Origin: Acidimicrobiaceae bacterium
GTDB lineage: Bacteria > Actinomycetota > Acidimicrobiia > Acidimicrobiales > RAAP-2
Assembly (NCBI GenBank): GCA_003164095.1
Contig: PLRX01000062.1
Location: 11,345-48,056, forward strand
DNA length: 36,712 nt
Direction: 5' to 3'
Part shown: piece after piece, positions 1 to 8,200 of the stretch
Layout: each line of letters begins with the position of its first letter
Numbering within the stretch: position 1 is the stretch's first letter
Position numbers and translations under genes: made by a program
Notes under the pieces: generated by a model
The model's input: only the letters and a program-made list of their open reading frames with translations
The model's database searches: none
Told to the model about the DNA's origin: nothing

Positions 1-1
1 C

Positions 2-97
2 CCGCTCCTCGACTACCTGGTGGTGGAGGAGCGGCACCTCCGGGGCCTCGTCCTGCGCAGTCAGATGCGCCGGATGCAGTGGCGGATCCGCACCTGA
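2..97 (+). CDS. C-terminal end of an unidentified protein (partial)
   Basis: The frame is open from the left edge and ends in TGA at 95-97, giving 31 residues that finish with the basic tail [10 protein letters not shown]. The codons are strongly G/C-ending like the neighbouring genes, which supports a real coding end, but the piece is too short to assign a family. It lies upstream of cysK on the same strand with a 125-nt gap. It could also be a chance open frame in GC-rich DNA. Confidence 0.35.
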   Translation, partial: PLLDYLVVEERHLRGLVLRSQMRRMQWRIRT

Positions 98-222
98 GCC
101 GGGCGGCCGGCGGCCCGCCACGGACAAGGTTCGCGGTCGACCAGTAAAACCCGATACGTTGGGTCAAGATTACGACGGGCCGGATCGAGGGTCGACCGGC
201 CGACAGGCGAAAGGGACCCGAC

Positions 223-1155
<933 letters not shown>

Positions 1156-1157
1156 CC

Positions 1158-1859
1158 GTGCTGACGTCCCTCCGCCGGGACGTGGCGGCCGTCCGCCAGC
1201 GGGACCCGGCGGCCCGCTCCGACGTCGAAGTGGTGCTCTGCTACCCGGGCCTGCACGCCGTCTGGGGCCACCGCCTGGCCCACAGGCTCTGGCTGGACGG
1301 CCACCGCCTAGCCGGCCGGCTCGTGTCCGTCGTCGTGCGGGCGTGGACCTCCGTCGACATCCACCCGGGTGCAACGATCGGCCCCGGACTGTTCATCGAC
1401 CACGCCATCGGTGTGGTCATCGGCGAGACAGCGGTCATCGGCACCGACGTGACCATCTACCAGGGGGTGACACTCGGCGGCACGAGCCTCGAGCCGGGCA
1501 AGCGCCATCCCACGGTGGAGGACCGGGTCACGATCGGCGCAGGCGCCAAAGTGCTCGGCCCGGTGACCATCGGTGCGGGCAGCCGCATCGGGGCCAATGC
1601 CGTGGTGGTGCGCGACGTGCCGCCCGACTCGGTGGTCGTCGGTGTGCCCGGCCAGGTCATCGCACGCAGCCGCCCGCGCACGGCAACGTCGGCACTCGAC
1701 GTCGACGACGGGCTCCTGCCCGACCTGGTGGGCGTGACCCTCGGTGCGCTCCAGCGACAGGTCGACGAGCTCGAGCACGAGATCGGCGGCCGGGTCCGGG
1801 TGCCCGAGATCCGTCCCGACGAGTCGGGCGTCTGGAGGGGCGAGGACTTCTCGATCTGA
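1158..1859 (+). CDS. cysE: Serine O-acetyltransferase
   Basis: The enzyme acetylates L-serine with acetyl-CoA to give O-acetylserine, the substrate of the upstream cysK product. The GTG at 1158 lies 2 nt after the cysK stop and gives 233 residues, the short form common in Gram-positive bacteria. The N-terminal part is a short alpha-helical region. Hexapeptide-repeat beta-helix begins near residue 66 (DIHPGATIG), with the catalytic Asp-His pair at D81/H82 in the [13 protein letters not shown] signature, followed by GVTLGGTS and a run of IGAG-type hexapeptides to about 165. The last 60 residues are a variable tail ending EDFSI. A longer open frame reaching back through cysK is only a GC-rich shadow. 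Confidence 0.93.
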   Translation: MLTSLRRDVAAVRQRDPAARSDVEVVLCYPGLHAVWGHRLAHRLWLDGHRLAGRLVSVVVRAWTSVDIHPGATIGPGLFIDHAIGVVIGETAVIGTDVTIYQGVTLGGTSLEPGKRHPTVEDRVTIGAGAKVLGPVTIGAGSRIGANAVVVRDVPPDSVVVGVPGQVIARSRPRTATSALDVDDGLLPDLVGVTLGALQRQVDELEHEIGGRVRVPEIRPDESGVWRGEDFSI

Positions 1860-1902
1860 CGTGCGCCGGGCGGACCGGTGGCCCGATGGCTCACGTTGCG
1901 CG

Positions 1903-2784
1903 TCAGCCGGCCAGGGCCTCGGTGGTCCGCTCCAGGCACGAGGGGTCGACCGTGCCCGGCACCAGGATGAACTCGTCGCACCCGGCCTCCTCGGCGGCGG
2001 CCAGCGCATCGAGCAGTCGGGCCGGGCTGCTCAGCTCGACCATGCGCGACAGTGCGTCGGCCGCCTTGTCGCCGAAGACGGCGAGGTACGCCCGGGCGAA
2101 GCGCTTCAGCTCGGCGTCGGCGTCCGGTCCACCCAGTAGGTAGAACGAGCCGCTGACCAGGCGAGGGCGTTCGGTGCGTCCCGCCGCTTCCCACGCGTCG
2201 ACCGCCATCGAGTTGCCCCGGGCGATCTCACCCGGGTCGGCCCCGATGGAGAACCCGGTCACCCCGGCCGCCCACCGGGCGGCACGTGCCATGGACTTCG
2301 GGCCCATGGCCGCAGCCAGCAGCGGGGGCCCACCGGGAGCGTGCGGTGCGGGCCCGACGGGTTGACCTCCCTCATAGGCGGGTCCGCCCGCCCACAGCCG
2401 CTGCAGCTCGGCCACGATGGCATCGAGCCGTTCGTGACGTCCCTCGAAGGGGACGTCGAGTGACCGGTAGTCCTGCTCGCGTCCGCCCACCCCGACGCCG
2501 ACCTGCAGGCGACCCGACGCGAGCACGTCGAGGGTAGCCAGCTGCTTGGCCAGCAGGGCGGGCCGGTGCAACGGCAGCACGGCGATGTTGGTGATCACCC
2601 GGACCCGCTCGGTCAGCGCTGCGGCTGCAGTGTTGGTGACCAGCAGCTCGGGGTTGTGGAAGGTGATCCGCTCGCCGGCCGACACGCTCGAGTACGGGCC
2701 CTCGTCGATGCCCCGGCACCACTCGGTGAAGGTGCTGCGGGTGAACCCGGTCGCCATGGTGGGCAGTGCGATGCCGATCTCCAT
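1903..2784 (-). CDS. LLM-class (luciferase-like) flavin/F420-dependent oxidoreductase
   Basis: The 293-residue protein is a TIM-barrel of the bacterial luciferase-like family. It starts MEIGIALPTM and contains the typical core SGRLQVGVGVGGREQDY followed by FEGRHERLD. Many actinobacterial members use coenzyme F420, but nothing here fixes the cofactor or the substrate. The ATG at 2784 has no Shine-Dalgarno sequence. A TAGGGT box sits 8 nt upstream, suggesting a leaderless or nearly leaderless mRNA. The gene converges on cysE with a 43-nt gap and follows the DapB-like gene on the same strand, 72 nt downstream of its stop. Confidence 0.8.
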   Translation of the reverse strand: MEIGIALPTMATGFTRSTFTEWCRGIDEGPYSSVSAGERITFHNPELLVTNTAAAALTERVRVITNIAVLPLHRPALLAKQLATLDVLASGRLQVGVGVGGREQDYRSLDVPFEGRHERLDAIVAELQRLWAGGPAYEGGQPVGPAPHAPGGPPLLAAAMGPKSMARAARWAAGVTGFSIGADPGEIARGNSMAVDAWEAAGRTERPRLVSGSFYLLGGPDADAELKRFARAYLAVFGDKAADALSRMVELSSPARLLDALAAAEEAGCDEFILVPGTVDPSCLERTTEALAG

Positions 2785-2792
2785 GGCGACCG

Positions 2793-2798
2793 ACCCTA
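2793..2798 (-). promoter_or_regulatory. Putative -10 box (TAGGGT) of a leaderless transcript
   Basis: TAGGGT on the minus strand ends 8 nt before the ATG at 2784. No ribosome binding site fits between them. It is one of several identical arrangements in the window. Confidence 0.45.
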
Positions 2799-2856
2799 GT
2801 CAATGGCCTGCGTCAGCCCATGGGCGCGGTCCGGTCGGTCAACGTAGGTGGAGGGG

Positions 2857-3912
2857 TCAGCGGAGGTGGTCAGCCGCCTTGCCCGTGTAGGCCGGGAGGT
2901 CGAGATACGTACGGATGCCAGGAGGGGCCGCCACCACGGCGGGCACGGCGCTCACGCAGTGGGTGGCCGTGGCCACCACGCCCGGGTTGCGGGCGAGCCC
3001 GGCCGCGATCGACTCGGGGTGCCAGCCCCGGAACGTCACCCTGGCCGGTGGGTCGCCGGTGACCTCCACTTCGAAGCGCTCACCCTCGGGCCCGAACCCC
3101 CATGCCGGCTCGAGGTGCTCCTGACCCATGAACCAGTTGGTGGCGACCGTGATGACCGGCTCGTCGCGGACGGTCGCCACCCAGCGGAACTTCTGGGCGG
3201 CAATGTGCCCGGGGCCGATGGGGCCGATGGGCGAGTCGATCGGCGCGGTGGCCACCGCCACCTCGTGGGACACCTGCAGGTCGGGGTCGAGCGCGAATCC
3301 CAGTGCATGGCCGACCATGCGGATGGACTGGCCGAACCCGTCGCCGAGGATGGCCGGCATCATCGACGCCTCGGCCTCCTCGGGCGTCTTGCCGAAGAGC
3401 ATGATGTCGCCCACCACGCCCGGAGCGTCATAGGTCCGGATGTCGCTGAACTCCTCGGCGCGCACGTGGGTGATCGATTGCGACAGCGCCGACACCATGA
3501 GTGGGAACCGCTCGGTGATCCCGCCCGGATGGATGCCCGTCCCGTGCACCGACGAGCCGCCCGCAGCGCAGGCCGCCTCGATCGCCGACTCGTCCCGACC
3601 CTCGGGGAAGAACCAGTTGAGCGGCGTCACGACGTTCGCGCCGGAGGCCAGGATGCGGGCGACGACTGCAGCATCGGCCATGATCGGTGAGTACACGACG
3701 CAGTCGGCGCCGAGGGCCAACAGGGCCTCGACGTCAGCCGTGGCCGTGACCCCGAGCCGGTCGATGCCGCACAGCTCGCCGACGTCGACGCCGACCTTGT
3801 CGGCGCTGTGCACCCAGCACCCGACGAGCTCGAGGTCGGGGTGGGCCACGATGCCCGCCACCGCCGCCCGCCCGACCCCACCGGTCGCCCACTGGATCAC
3901 CTTGATGGCCAT
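2857..3912 (-). CDS. DapB-like NAD(P)-dependent oxidoreductase (dihydrodipicolinate reductase N-terminal domain family)
   Basis: The 351-residue protein starts MAIKVIQWATGGVGRAAVAG, a Rossmann nucleotide-binding motif (GGVGR at about 11-15) of the kind found in DapB-related and 2,4-diaminopentanoate-dehydrogenase-related reductases. Proteins of this type are common in mycobacteria and relatives, usually as unassigned dihydrodipicolinate-reductase-like enzymes. The middle has a conserved GTGIHPGGITER segment, and the whole is longer than true DapB (about 250 residues), so a lysine biosynthetic role is unlikely. The ATG at 3912 is preceded by a strong AGGGGGAGG ribosome binding site. The frame stays open upstream antisense to the surface-protein gene, but that extension is a shadow. 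The substrate is unknown. Confidence 0.75.
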   Translation of the reverse strand: MAIKVIQWATGGVGRAAVAGIVAHPDLELVGCWVHSADKVGVDVGELCGIDRLGVTATADVEALLALGADCVVYSPIMADAAVVARILASGANVVTPLNWFFPEGRDESAIEAACAAGGSSVHGTGIHPGGITERFPLMVSALSQSITHVRAEEFSDIRTYDAPGVVGDIMLFGKTPEEAEASMMPAILGDGFGQSIRMVGHALGFALDPDLQVSHEVAVATAPIDSPIGPIGPGHIAAQKFRWVATVRDEPVITVATNWFMGQEHLEPAWGFGPEGERFEVEVTGDPPARVTFRGWHPESIAAGLARNPGVVATATHCVSAVPAVVAAPPGIRTYLDLPAYTGKAADHLR

Positions 3913-4074
3913 CTGCCTCCCCCTCCGTGTCCCCCGGGTGCCCGTGCGCCCGCGGCCCGAGCGTACGACGGCCGGGCCCACGAGGTGCGCAGCACGTGGT
4001 CGCGGGCTCTGTGGCGGTGGGACCACCCCCTGCGAGATCAGGTGCCCGCCCTCGTCAGGTGCGGGGCCGTCCGG

Positions 4075-4080
4075 TAGAGT
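4075..4080 (+). promoter_or_regulatory. Putative -10 box (TAGAGT) for the surface-protein gene
   Basis: TAGAGT lies about 125 nt upstream of the ATG at 4204. No clear -35 element is visible 17-18 nt upstream. If used, it would give a leader of about 117 nt that contains the hairpin at 4153-4183. Confidence 0.3.
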
Positions 4081-4152
4081 GGTCCGGTCGGTAGTCCGCA
4101 GTTCGGGCACGGCACAGGGGGGTTTCCTCCTTGTCGCGCCGGGTACCGCGGG

Positions 4153-4183
4153 GGGCGCTCCACCACCGTCGGTGGCGGCGCCC
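4153..4183 (+). promoter_or_regulatory. Stable hairpin in the 5' leader of the surface-protein gene
   Basis: GGGCGC (4153-4158) pairs with GCGCCC (4178-4183), and inside it CCACC (4160-4164) pairs with GGTGG (4171-4175) around a 6-nt loop. The structure ends 7 nt before the AAGGGG ribosome binding site (4191-4196) of the gene starting at 4204. It could influence translation or mRNA stability. It does not match a riboswitch class I can name with confidence. Confidence 0.45.
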
Positions 4184-4203
4184 AGGCACGAAGGGGCTCG
4201 GTA

Positions 4204-5796
4204 ATGAATAGCTGGCTGCAGGCCATGAAGCAGTGGAGCCAATGGCTCATGGGCGACGCCCCCCTGCCCGACGGCCGCTCCAAGGCCATGCTGGCCGGCA
4301 CCGTCGCCGCTGCTGCAGTGGTGGCTGTGGGCGTGCCCGCTGCGCTCCCCTCCAGCCCCTCGGCCACCGCCGCCTCGCAACGCAACGCCCAGGCAGCGGA
4401 GGATGCCGGCTCTTCGCAGTTCACGGTGCCGACCACCTCGTCGACCGTGGCGGCGTCGCAGGTCGTCTCCTCTGGCGGGTCGACGACCTCGGCGGCTGCC
4501 GGCAAATCGGCGAAGCATCCCCACGGCAACGGGCACGCCGTCAAGGGAGCCAAGCAAGCTCGGCGCTCGCACAGGGCGTCCTCCGCCACGACCACCACGG
4601 TCCCGTCGAAGAAGTCGACCGGCCCGTCCGTCGTGGCTGCAGCCGCCACGACGACTCCCACGACCCCGCCTCCGGGGGCCGCCTCCCCGATCGACCCGAT
4701 CGACTCGATCGTTCCGGCCAACCCGGTCACCACCCTCGTCACCCCGGCAGCCCCCCCACCGGCGCCACTGGTCACCGGCGCCGCCCCTTCCGTCGATTCC
4801 GCCCTCGTCACCTGGAAGGCCCCTGCAGGAAGCACGGCGACCGGCTTCGACGTCTTCGTGGGCTTCGCCCCAGGCATGGAACTCCCGGTCCCGCTCAACG
4901 GCGCCCACCCGGTGACCGGTACCTCCTATCTGGTGTCCGGGCTGACTGCCGGACGGACGTACTACTTCACTGTCCGTGGCCGGCTGTCCGGTGCGTCGTC
5001 GGTCGCCTCCAACGAGGTGTCGGCCATCCCGTTCGCCGACTACACCCCGATCGGCCACCTCCTCGGCCCGGTGATCTCGATGGCATCGACCGCTGACGGC
5101 ACCGGCTACTGGCTCGCCACCGCCTCGGGTGCGTTGTCTGCCCACGGTTCGGCCACCGATCTCGGCTCGACCGCCGCGCTCGACCTTGCGGCCCCCATCG
5201 TGAAGGTCGTAGCCGACCCTGCGGGTGACGGCTACTGGGAGGTCGGTGCCGACGGCGGCGTGTTCGCCTTCGGTGCCTCCCGGTTCGAAGGAGCCGCCTC
5301 GAGCCTGCCGCTGAACTCACCGATCGTGGACCTCGTCCCGACAGCCGACGGCCGGGGCTACTGGGAGGTCGCCGCCGACGGCGGCGTGTTCGCCTACGGC
5401 GACGCAGCCTTCAAGGGCTCGCTCGGTGGCAGCCCCCAGGCGTCGCCGACGGTCGGCATCGCGGCCGACGGTGCGACCGGCGGGTACTGGCTCGTCGCCG
5501 CCGACGGCGCCGTGACGGCCTTCGGAGCGCCGGCACTCGGGCCCGTGGCCGGCGCACTGCCGGCACCGACGGTCGGTATCGCCTCCACCGCCGACGGCAA
5601 GGGGCTGTGGGAGGTCACCCGCACGGGCGCCGTCTACACCTACGGCGACGCCGCCTTCCAGGGCCCCTACACCCCGCTGCAGCCGGCCGCGCCGATCGAG
5701 GGGATCACCGCCGACCAGTCGACGGGCGGCTACTGGCTGGTGGGCGCCGACGCCGGGGTCTACGCCTACGGTGCCGGCTTCTACGGCGCCGGCTGA
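4204..5796 (+). CDS. Membrane-anchored or secreted protein with FN3 domain and six tandem beta-rich repeats
   Basis: The 530-residue protein has a short cytoplasmic start (1-27), one hydrophobic segment at about 28-50 (AMLAGTVAAAAVVAVGVPAA) acting as signal or anchor, and a long Ala/Ser/Thr/Pro linker to about 180 with a His/Lys/Arg-rich patch near 101-121. A fibronectin type III domain follows at about 185-278 (ending SNEVSAIP). Residues 289-530 form six units of 38-44 residues built on the pattern TADGxGYWxVAADGGVFAYG. Such repeats occur in cell-surface proteins of Acidimicrobiia and related actinobacteria, and six units could close a beta-propeller. No LPXTG or hydrolase motif is present, so binding or a structural surface role is inferred. 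The ATG at 4204 follows AAGGGG with a good 7-nt gap. Confidence 0.8.
   Translation: MNSWLQAMKQWSQWLMGDAPLPDGRSKAMLAGTVAAAAVVAVGVPAALPSSPSATAASQRNAQAAEDAGSSQFTVPTTSSTVAASQVVSSGGSTTSAAAGKSAKHPHGNGHAVKGAKQARRSHRASSATTTTVPSKKSTGPSVVAAAATTTPTTPPPGAASPIDPIDSIVPANPVTTLVTPAAPPPAPLVTGAAPSVDSALVTWKAPAGSTATGFDVFVGFAPGMELPVPLNGAHPVTGTSYLVSGLTAGRTYYFTVRGRLSGASSVASNEVSAIPFADYTPIGHLLGPVISMASTADGTGYWLATASGALSAHGSATDLGSTAALDLAAPIVKVVADPAGDGYWEVGADGGVFAFGASRFEGAASSLPLNSPIVDLVPTADGRGYWEVAADGGVFAYGDAAFKGSLGGSPQASPTVGIAADGATGGYWLVAADGAVTAFGAPALGPVAGALPAPTVGIASTADGKGLWEVTRTGAVYTYGDAAFQGPYTPLQPAAPIEGITADQSTGGYWLVGADAGVYAYGAGFYGAG
5068..5793 (+). repeat. Six protein-level tandem repeats (YW-x-V-AADGGV-x-AYG type)
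   Basis: Residues 289-530 of the surface protein divide into six units beginning PVISMAS, PIVKVVA, PIVDLVP, PTVGIAA, PTVGIAS and PIEGITA. Each carries a GYW (or GLW) strand, then a D/T-G/A-G-V/A turn and a Y/F-G strand. Units 2 and 3 are closest to each other; units 1 and 4 have drifted in the second half. The DNA copies are diverged, so the array is old rather than a recent expansion. Confidence 0.75.
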
Positions 5797-5880
5797 CCGG
5801 CTGCATCCCAGCGTTCCCCTCCTCACGGCTGCGCGCCGTGACCCACCGGTGTGGTCGTTACCCGGGCCCGGATCGATTGC

Positions 5881-5886
5881 TAGCGT
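5881..5886 (+). promoter_or_regulatory. Putative -10 box (TAGCGT) for the aquaporin gene
   Basis: TAGCGT ends 16 nt before the chosen ATG at 5903. A transcript starting about 7 nt downstream would have a leader of only about 10 nt. No Shine-Dalgarno sequence is visible before the ATG. Confidence 0.35.
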
Positions 5887-5902
5887 CATCCGCGATGCGG
5901 AC

Positions 5903-6760
5903 ATGACCGACCACCTCGAGCCCCACCAGGACTTCAACGATCCCGAGGTGCCGGGCCACTCGGACTCGACGCCGCTGCTCGCCACCGCCGAGCAGCGCAT
6001 GGCGCTCATGGTCCGCAACTTCGACGACCCGTCCCGGGAGTGGCGCCGGGTGTGCGGCGAGGTCTTCGGCACATTCTTCCTCGTGCTCGTGGCTGCCGGC
6101 GGCCCGATGATCGACCACTCCATCCCGGGGTCGGTCGGTCGGGCCGCCGCGGTGGTGGCACCGGGCCTGATGGTGATGGCCATCATCCTCTTCATGGGGA
6201 GGGTGTCGGGTGCCCACCTCAACCCCGCCGTCACCCTGGCGTTCTCGCTGCGTCGGGACTTCCCGTGGCGGCGGGTGCCGGCCTACCTGGTGGCACAGCT
6301 GGCCGGTGCCCTGGCGGCCGCCTGGTTCCTGCAGGTCGTCGTCAACGTGTCGGCTCACTTCGGGTCGAGCTACCCGGCCCCGAGCCACTCGGCCACGGCC
6401 GCCTTCCTGATGGAGGCGGTGCTGACCCTGGGCCTGGTCAGCGTGATCCTGGGCACGGCCTCCGGCGCCCAGCAGGTGGGCCTCTTCGGGGCTCTCGGTG
6501 TGGGGGGGTACATCGCCCTGGCCGGGCTGTGGGCGAGCCCGATCTCGGGGGCATCGATGAACCCGGCCCGGACACTCGGACCCGACATCGTCTCCGCCGA
6601 CCTCACCTCGTGGTGGGTCTACCTGGCCGGGCCGCTGCTCGGCGCCCTGCTGGCTGTCGGCATGGCGTTCCTCCTGCGGGGCCCGGGCGGCGGACAGGCC
6701 GGCTCGCTGGCGGCGCAGGGCGCCATCAACCCGAGGATCATGCACCCGGGCAAGGCCTGA
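5903..6760 (+). CDS. Aquaporin / MIP family channel
   Basis: The 285-residue membrane protein facilitates diffusion of water or small neutral solutes such as glycerol. Both signature loops are intact: NPA at N107 (HLNPAVT) and NPAR at N220 (SMNPARTLG), the latter supplying the arginine of the selectivity filter. Six hydrophobic helices plus the two half-helices fit between residues 45 and 260. An unusual acidic cytoplasmic N-terminus of about 45 residues precedes helix 1. The ATG at 5903 was chosen because the frame upstream is proline-rich and non-conserved in character, and because a TAGCGT box lies just upstream. Glycerol kinase is present in the window but 27 kb away, so glycerol specificity is not supported by context. 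Confidence 0.88.
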   Translation: MTDHLEPHQDFNDPEVPGHSDSTPLLATAEQRMALMVRNFDDPSREWRRVCGEVFGTFFLVLVAAGGPMIDHSIPGSVGRAAAVVAPGLMVMAIILFMGRVSGAHLNPAVTLAFSLRRDFPWRRVPAYLVAQLAGALAAAWFLQVVVNVSAHFGSSYPAPSHSATAAFLMEAVLTLGLVSVILGTASGAQQVGLFGALGVGGYIALAGLWASPISGASMNPARTLGPDIVSADLTSWWVYLAGPLLGALLAVGMAFLLRGPGGGQAGSLAAQGAINPRIMHPGKA

Positions 6761-6762
6761 CT

Positions 6763-6784
6763 CCGGCCACCGGCAGGTGACCGG
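6763..6784. terminator. Hairpin between convergent genes
   Basis: CCGG-c-CACC (6763-6771) pairs with GGTG-a-CCGG (6776-6784) around a GGCA loop with one mismatch. It lies in the 36-nt gap between the aquaporin gene and the convergent oxidase gene and could serve both. There is no T-tract, as is common in GC-rich actinobacteria. Confidence 0.45.
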
Positions 6785-6796
6785 CGGTTCAGCCGA

Positions 6797-8200
6797 TCAG
6801 CCGCCGACGAGTTTGCCGAGGGCGGCGGCGTGCCACGTCCCGCGGCCCTTGTGGTCCTCGGCGCGGTCCGCCGTCCCGGCCAGACGCAGACCTGCGTTGA
6901 TGCCGACGTAGCGGAAGGGCTCGGGCTCCCACTTCCGGGACCGGTGGTTCACCCAGGGGAGCGCCGTCAGTTCGGTGGATGCACCGAGGATCAGGTCGCG
7001 CAGCGTGCGTCCGGCAAGGTTCGTGGTCGACAGGCCGTCGCCGACGTAGCCGCCGGCCCAGGCCATCCTGGCGGTACGGTCGATGCCGACCGACGAGAAC
7101 CAGTCACGCGAGATGCCGAGCGGGCCGCCCCATGCATGCGTGACCTCGGCGCCGCCCAGGGCGGGGAACAGCTCGACCAGCGTCCGCCGCAACGCCTCGT
7201 GGACCCCGGCGTCCCGGTCGTACTCGGGCCGGATGGCCGAGCCGAAGTGATACGGGGCGCCACGACCACCGAACGCCATGCGGCCGTCCGCGGTGCGCTG
7301 GCCGTAGATGACGAGGTGGCGGTGGTCGGCGAACGTCTGTCGGTCGGCCAGGCCGGCCTCGTCCCAGAACGCGTCGGGCAGCGGCTCGGTCGCGATCATC
7401 AGCGAATAGACCGGCACGAGGTCGCGGTCATGGCCCTCGAGCGTCCGGGTGTAGCCCTCGGTCGCCCGGACCACGGTGCCGGCCCGAACCGTGCCCCGGT
7501 CGGTGGTGACGACACCCGGCGCGATCGACCGCACGGTGGTCCGCTCGTAGATCGGGACGCCCTGACCCTCGACGACGTGGGCCAGTCCGCGCACGAGCCG
7601 GGCGGGGTCGACGGACGCGCAGTGCGGCGTAAAGGTCCCGCCCAGTACGTCGCTCGCGCCCACCTGCTCGTGTGCCTCGGTGGCGGACAGGAACCGGAGG
7701 TCCTCCTCGCCGATGCCGTGCAGGCGGGCCTCGGCGATCTCCTGGTGCGTCCGCTGCAGCTGCGCCGGCGTGCGTGCGAGGACCACGGTCCCACCCTGGT
7801 GGAAGGCGCACTCGATACCCTCGGCGGCGACCACGCGGCCCACCTCGCGGACGGTCTCCTCCATGGCGAGTCGCTGTGCGGTGCCCGATCCGGGGCCGGC
7901 GGCCTTGTCGAGGGTGGATTCGGACACGCTGAACAGTGCCGAGCACCAGCCGCCGTTGCGCCCCGACGCACCGAATCCGGCGACGTCGCGCTCGAGGACG
8001 GCGATGCGCAGCCCGGGGTCGGCCTGGCTGAGGTAGTAGGCCGTCCACAGCCCGGTCAGGCCAGCCCCGACCACCGCAACATCCACCTCGAGGTCGCCGG
8101 GGAGTCCCGGCCGGACCGTGAGGCCACCCGGGAGCCCGTCCCACCACAGGGAGAGCGCACGGTAGCGCTCGCCCGACGGCGGGGTCAGATCTGCTTCCAC
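6797..8200 (-). CDS. FAD-dependent amine/amino-acid oxidoreductase (DadA/PuuB-like)
   Basis: The 467-residue protein begins with about 38 residues that include LSLWWDGLPGG, then the FAD-binding VVGAGLTG motif (G45-G50) and ASGRNGGWCSALFS, characteristic of the DAO superfamily group that includes gamma-glutamylputrescine oxidase. The C-terminal FAD motif WAGGYVGDGLSTTNLAGRTL is present. It probably oxidises a primary or secondary amine to an imine or aldehyde with release of hydrogen peroxide or electrons; the substrate is inferred from neighbours. The GTG start at 8200 lies inside the end of the aminotransferase gene (16-nt overlap), so translation is likely coupled. The open frame continuing upstream is a shadow of the aminotransferase. 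Confidence 0.85.
   Translation of the reverse strand: MEADLTPPSGERYRALSLWWDGLPGGLTVRPGLPGDLEVDVAVVGAGLTGLWTAYYLSQADPGLRIAVLERDVAGFGASGRNGGWCSALFSVSESTLDKAAGPGSGTAQRLAMEETVREVGRVVAAEGIECAFHQGGTVVLARTPAQLQRTHQEIAEARLHGIGEEDLRFLSATEAHEQVGASDVLGGTFTPHCASVDPARLVRGLAHVVEGQGVPIYERTTVRSIAPGVVTTDRGTVRAGTVVRATEGYTRTLEGHDRDLVPVYSLMIATEPLPDAFWDEAGLADRQTFADHRHLVIYGQRTADGRMAFGGRGAPYHFGSAIRPEYDRDAGVHEALRRTLVELFPALGGAEVTHAWGGPLGISRDWFSSVGIDRTARMAWAGGYVGDGLSTTNLAGRTLRDLILGASTELTALPWVNHRSRKWEPEPFRYVGINAGLRLAGTADRAEDHKGRGTWHAAALGKLVGG

Noticed and set aside
4090-4203. c-di-GMP-I or c-di-AMP riboswitch in the surface-protein leader
   Set aside because: Only a short GCACAGGG-like string matches; the second conserved strand and the tetraloop receptor of the c-di-GMP-I class, and the core of the ydaO class, are not found.
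3913-5145. N-terminal extension of the DapB-like protein to 762 residues
   Set aside because: The extension is antisense to the surface-protein gene and low in complexity. A strong ribosome binding site marks the ATG at 3912.
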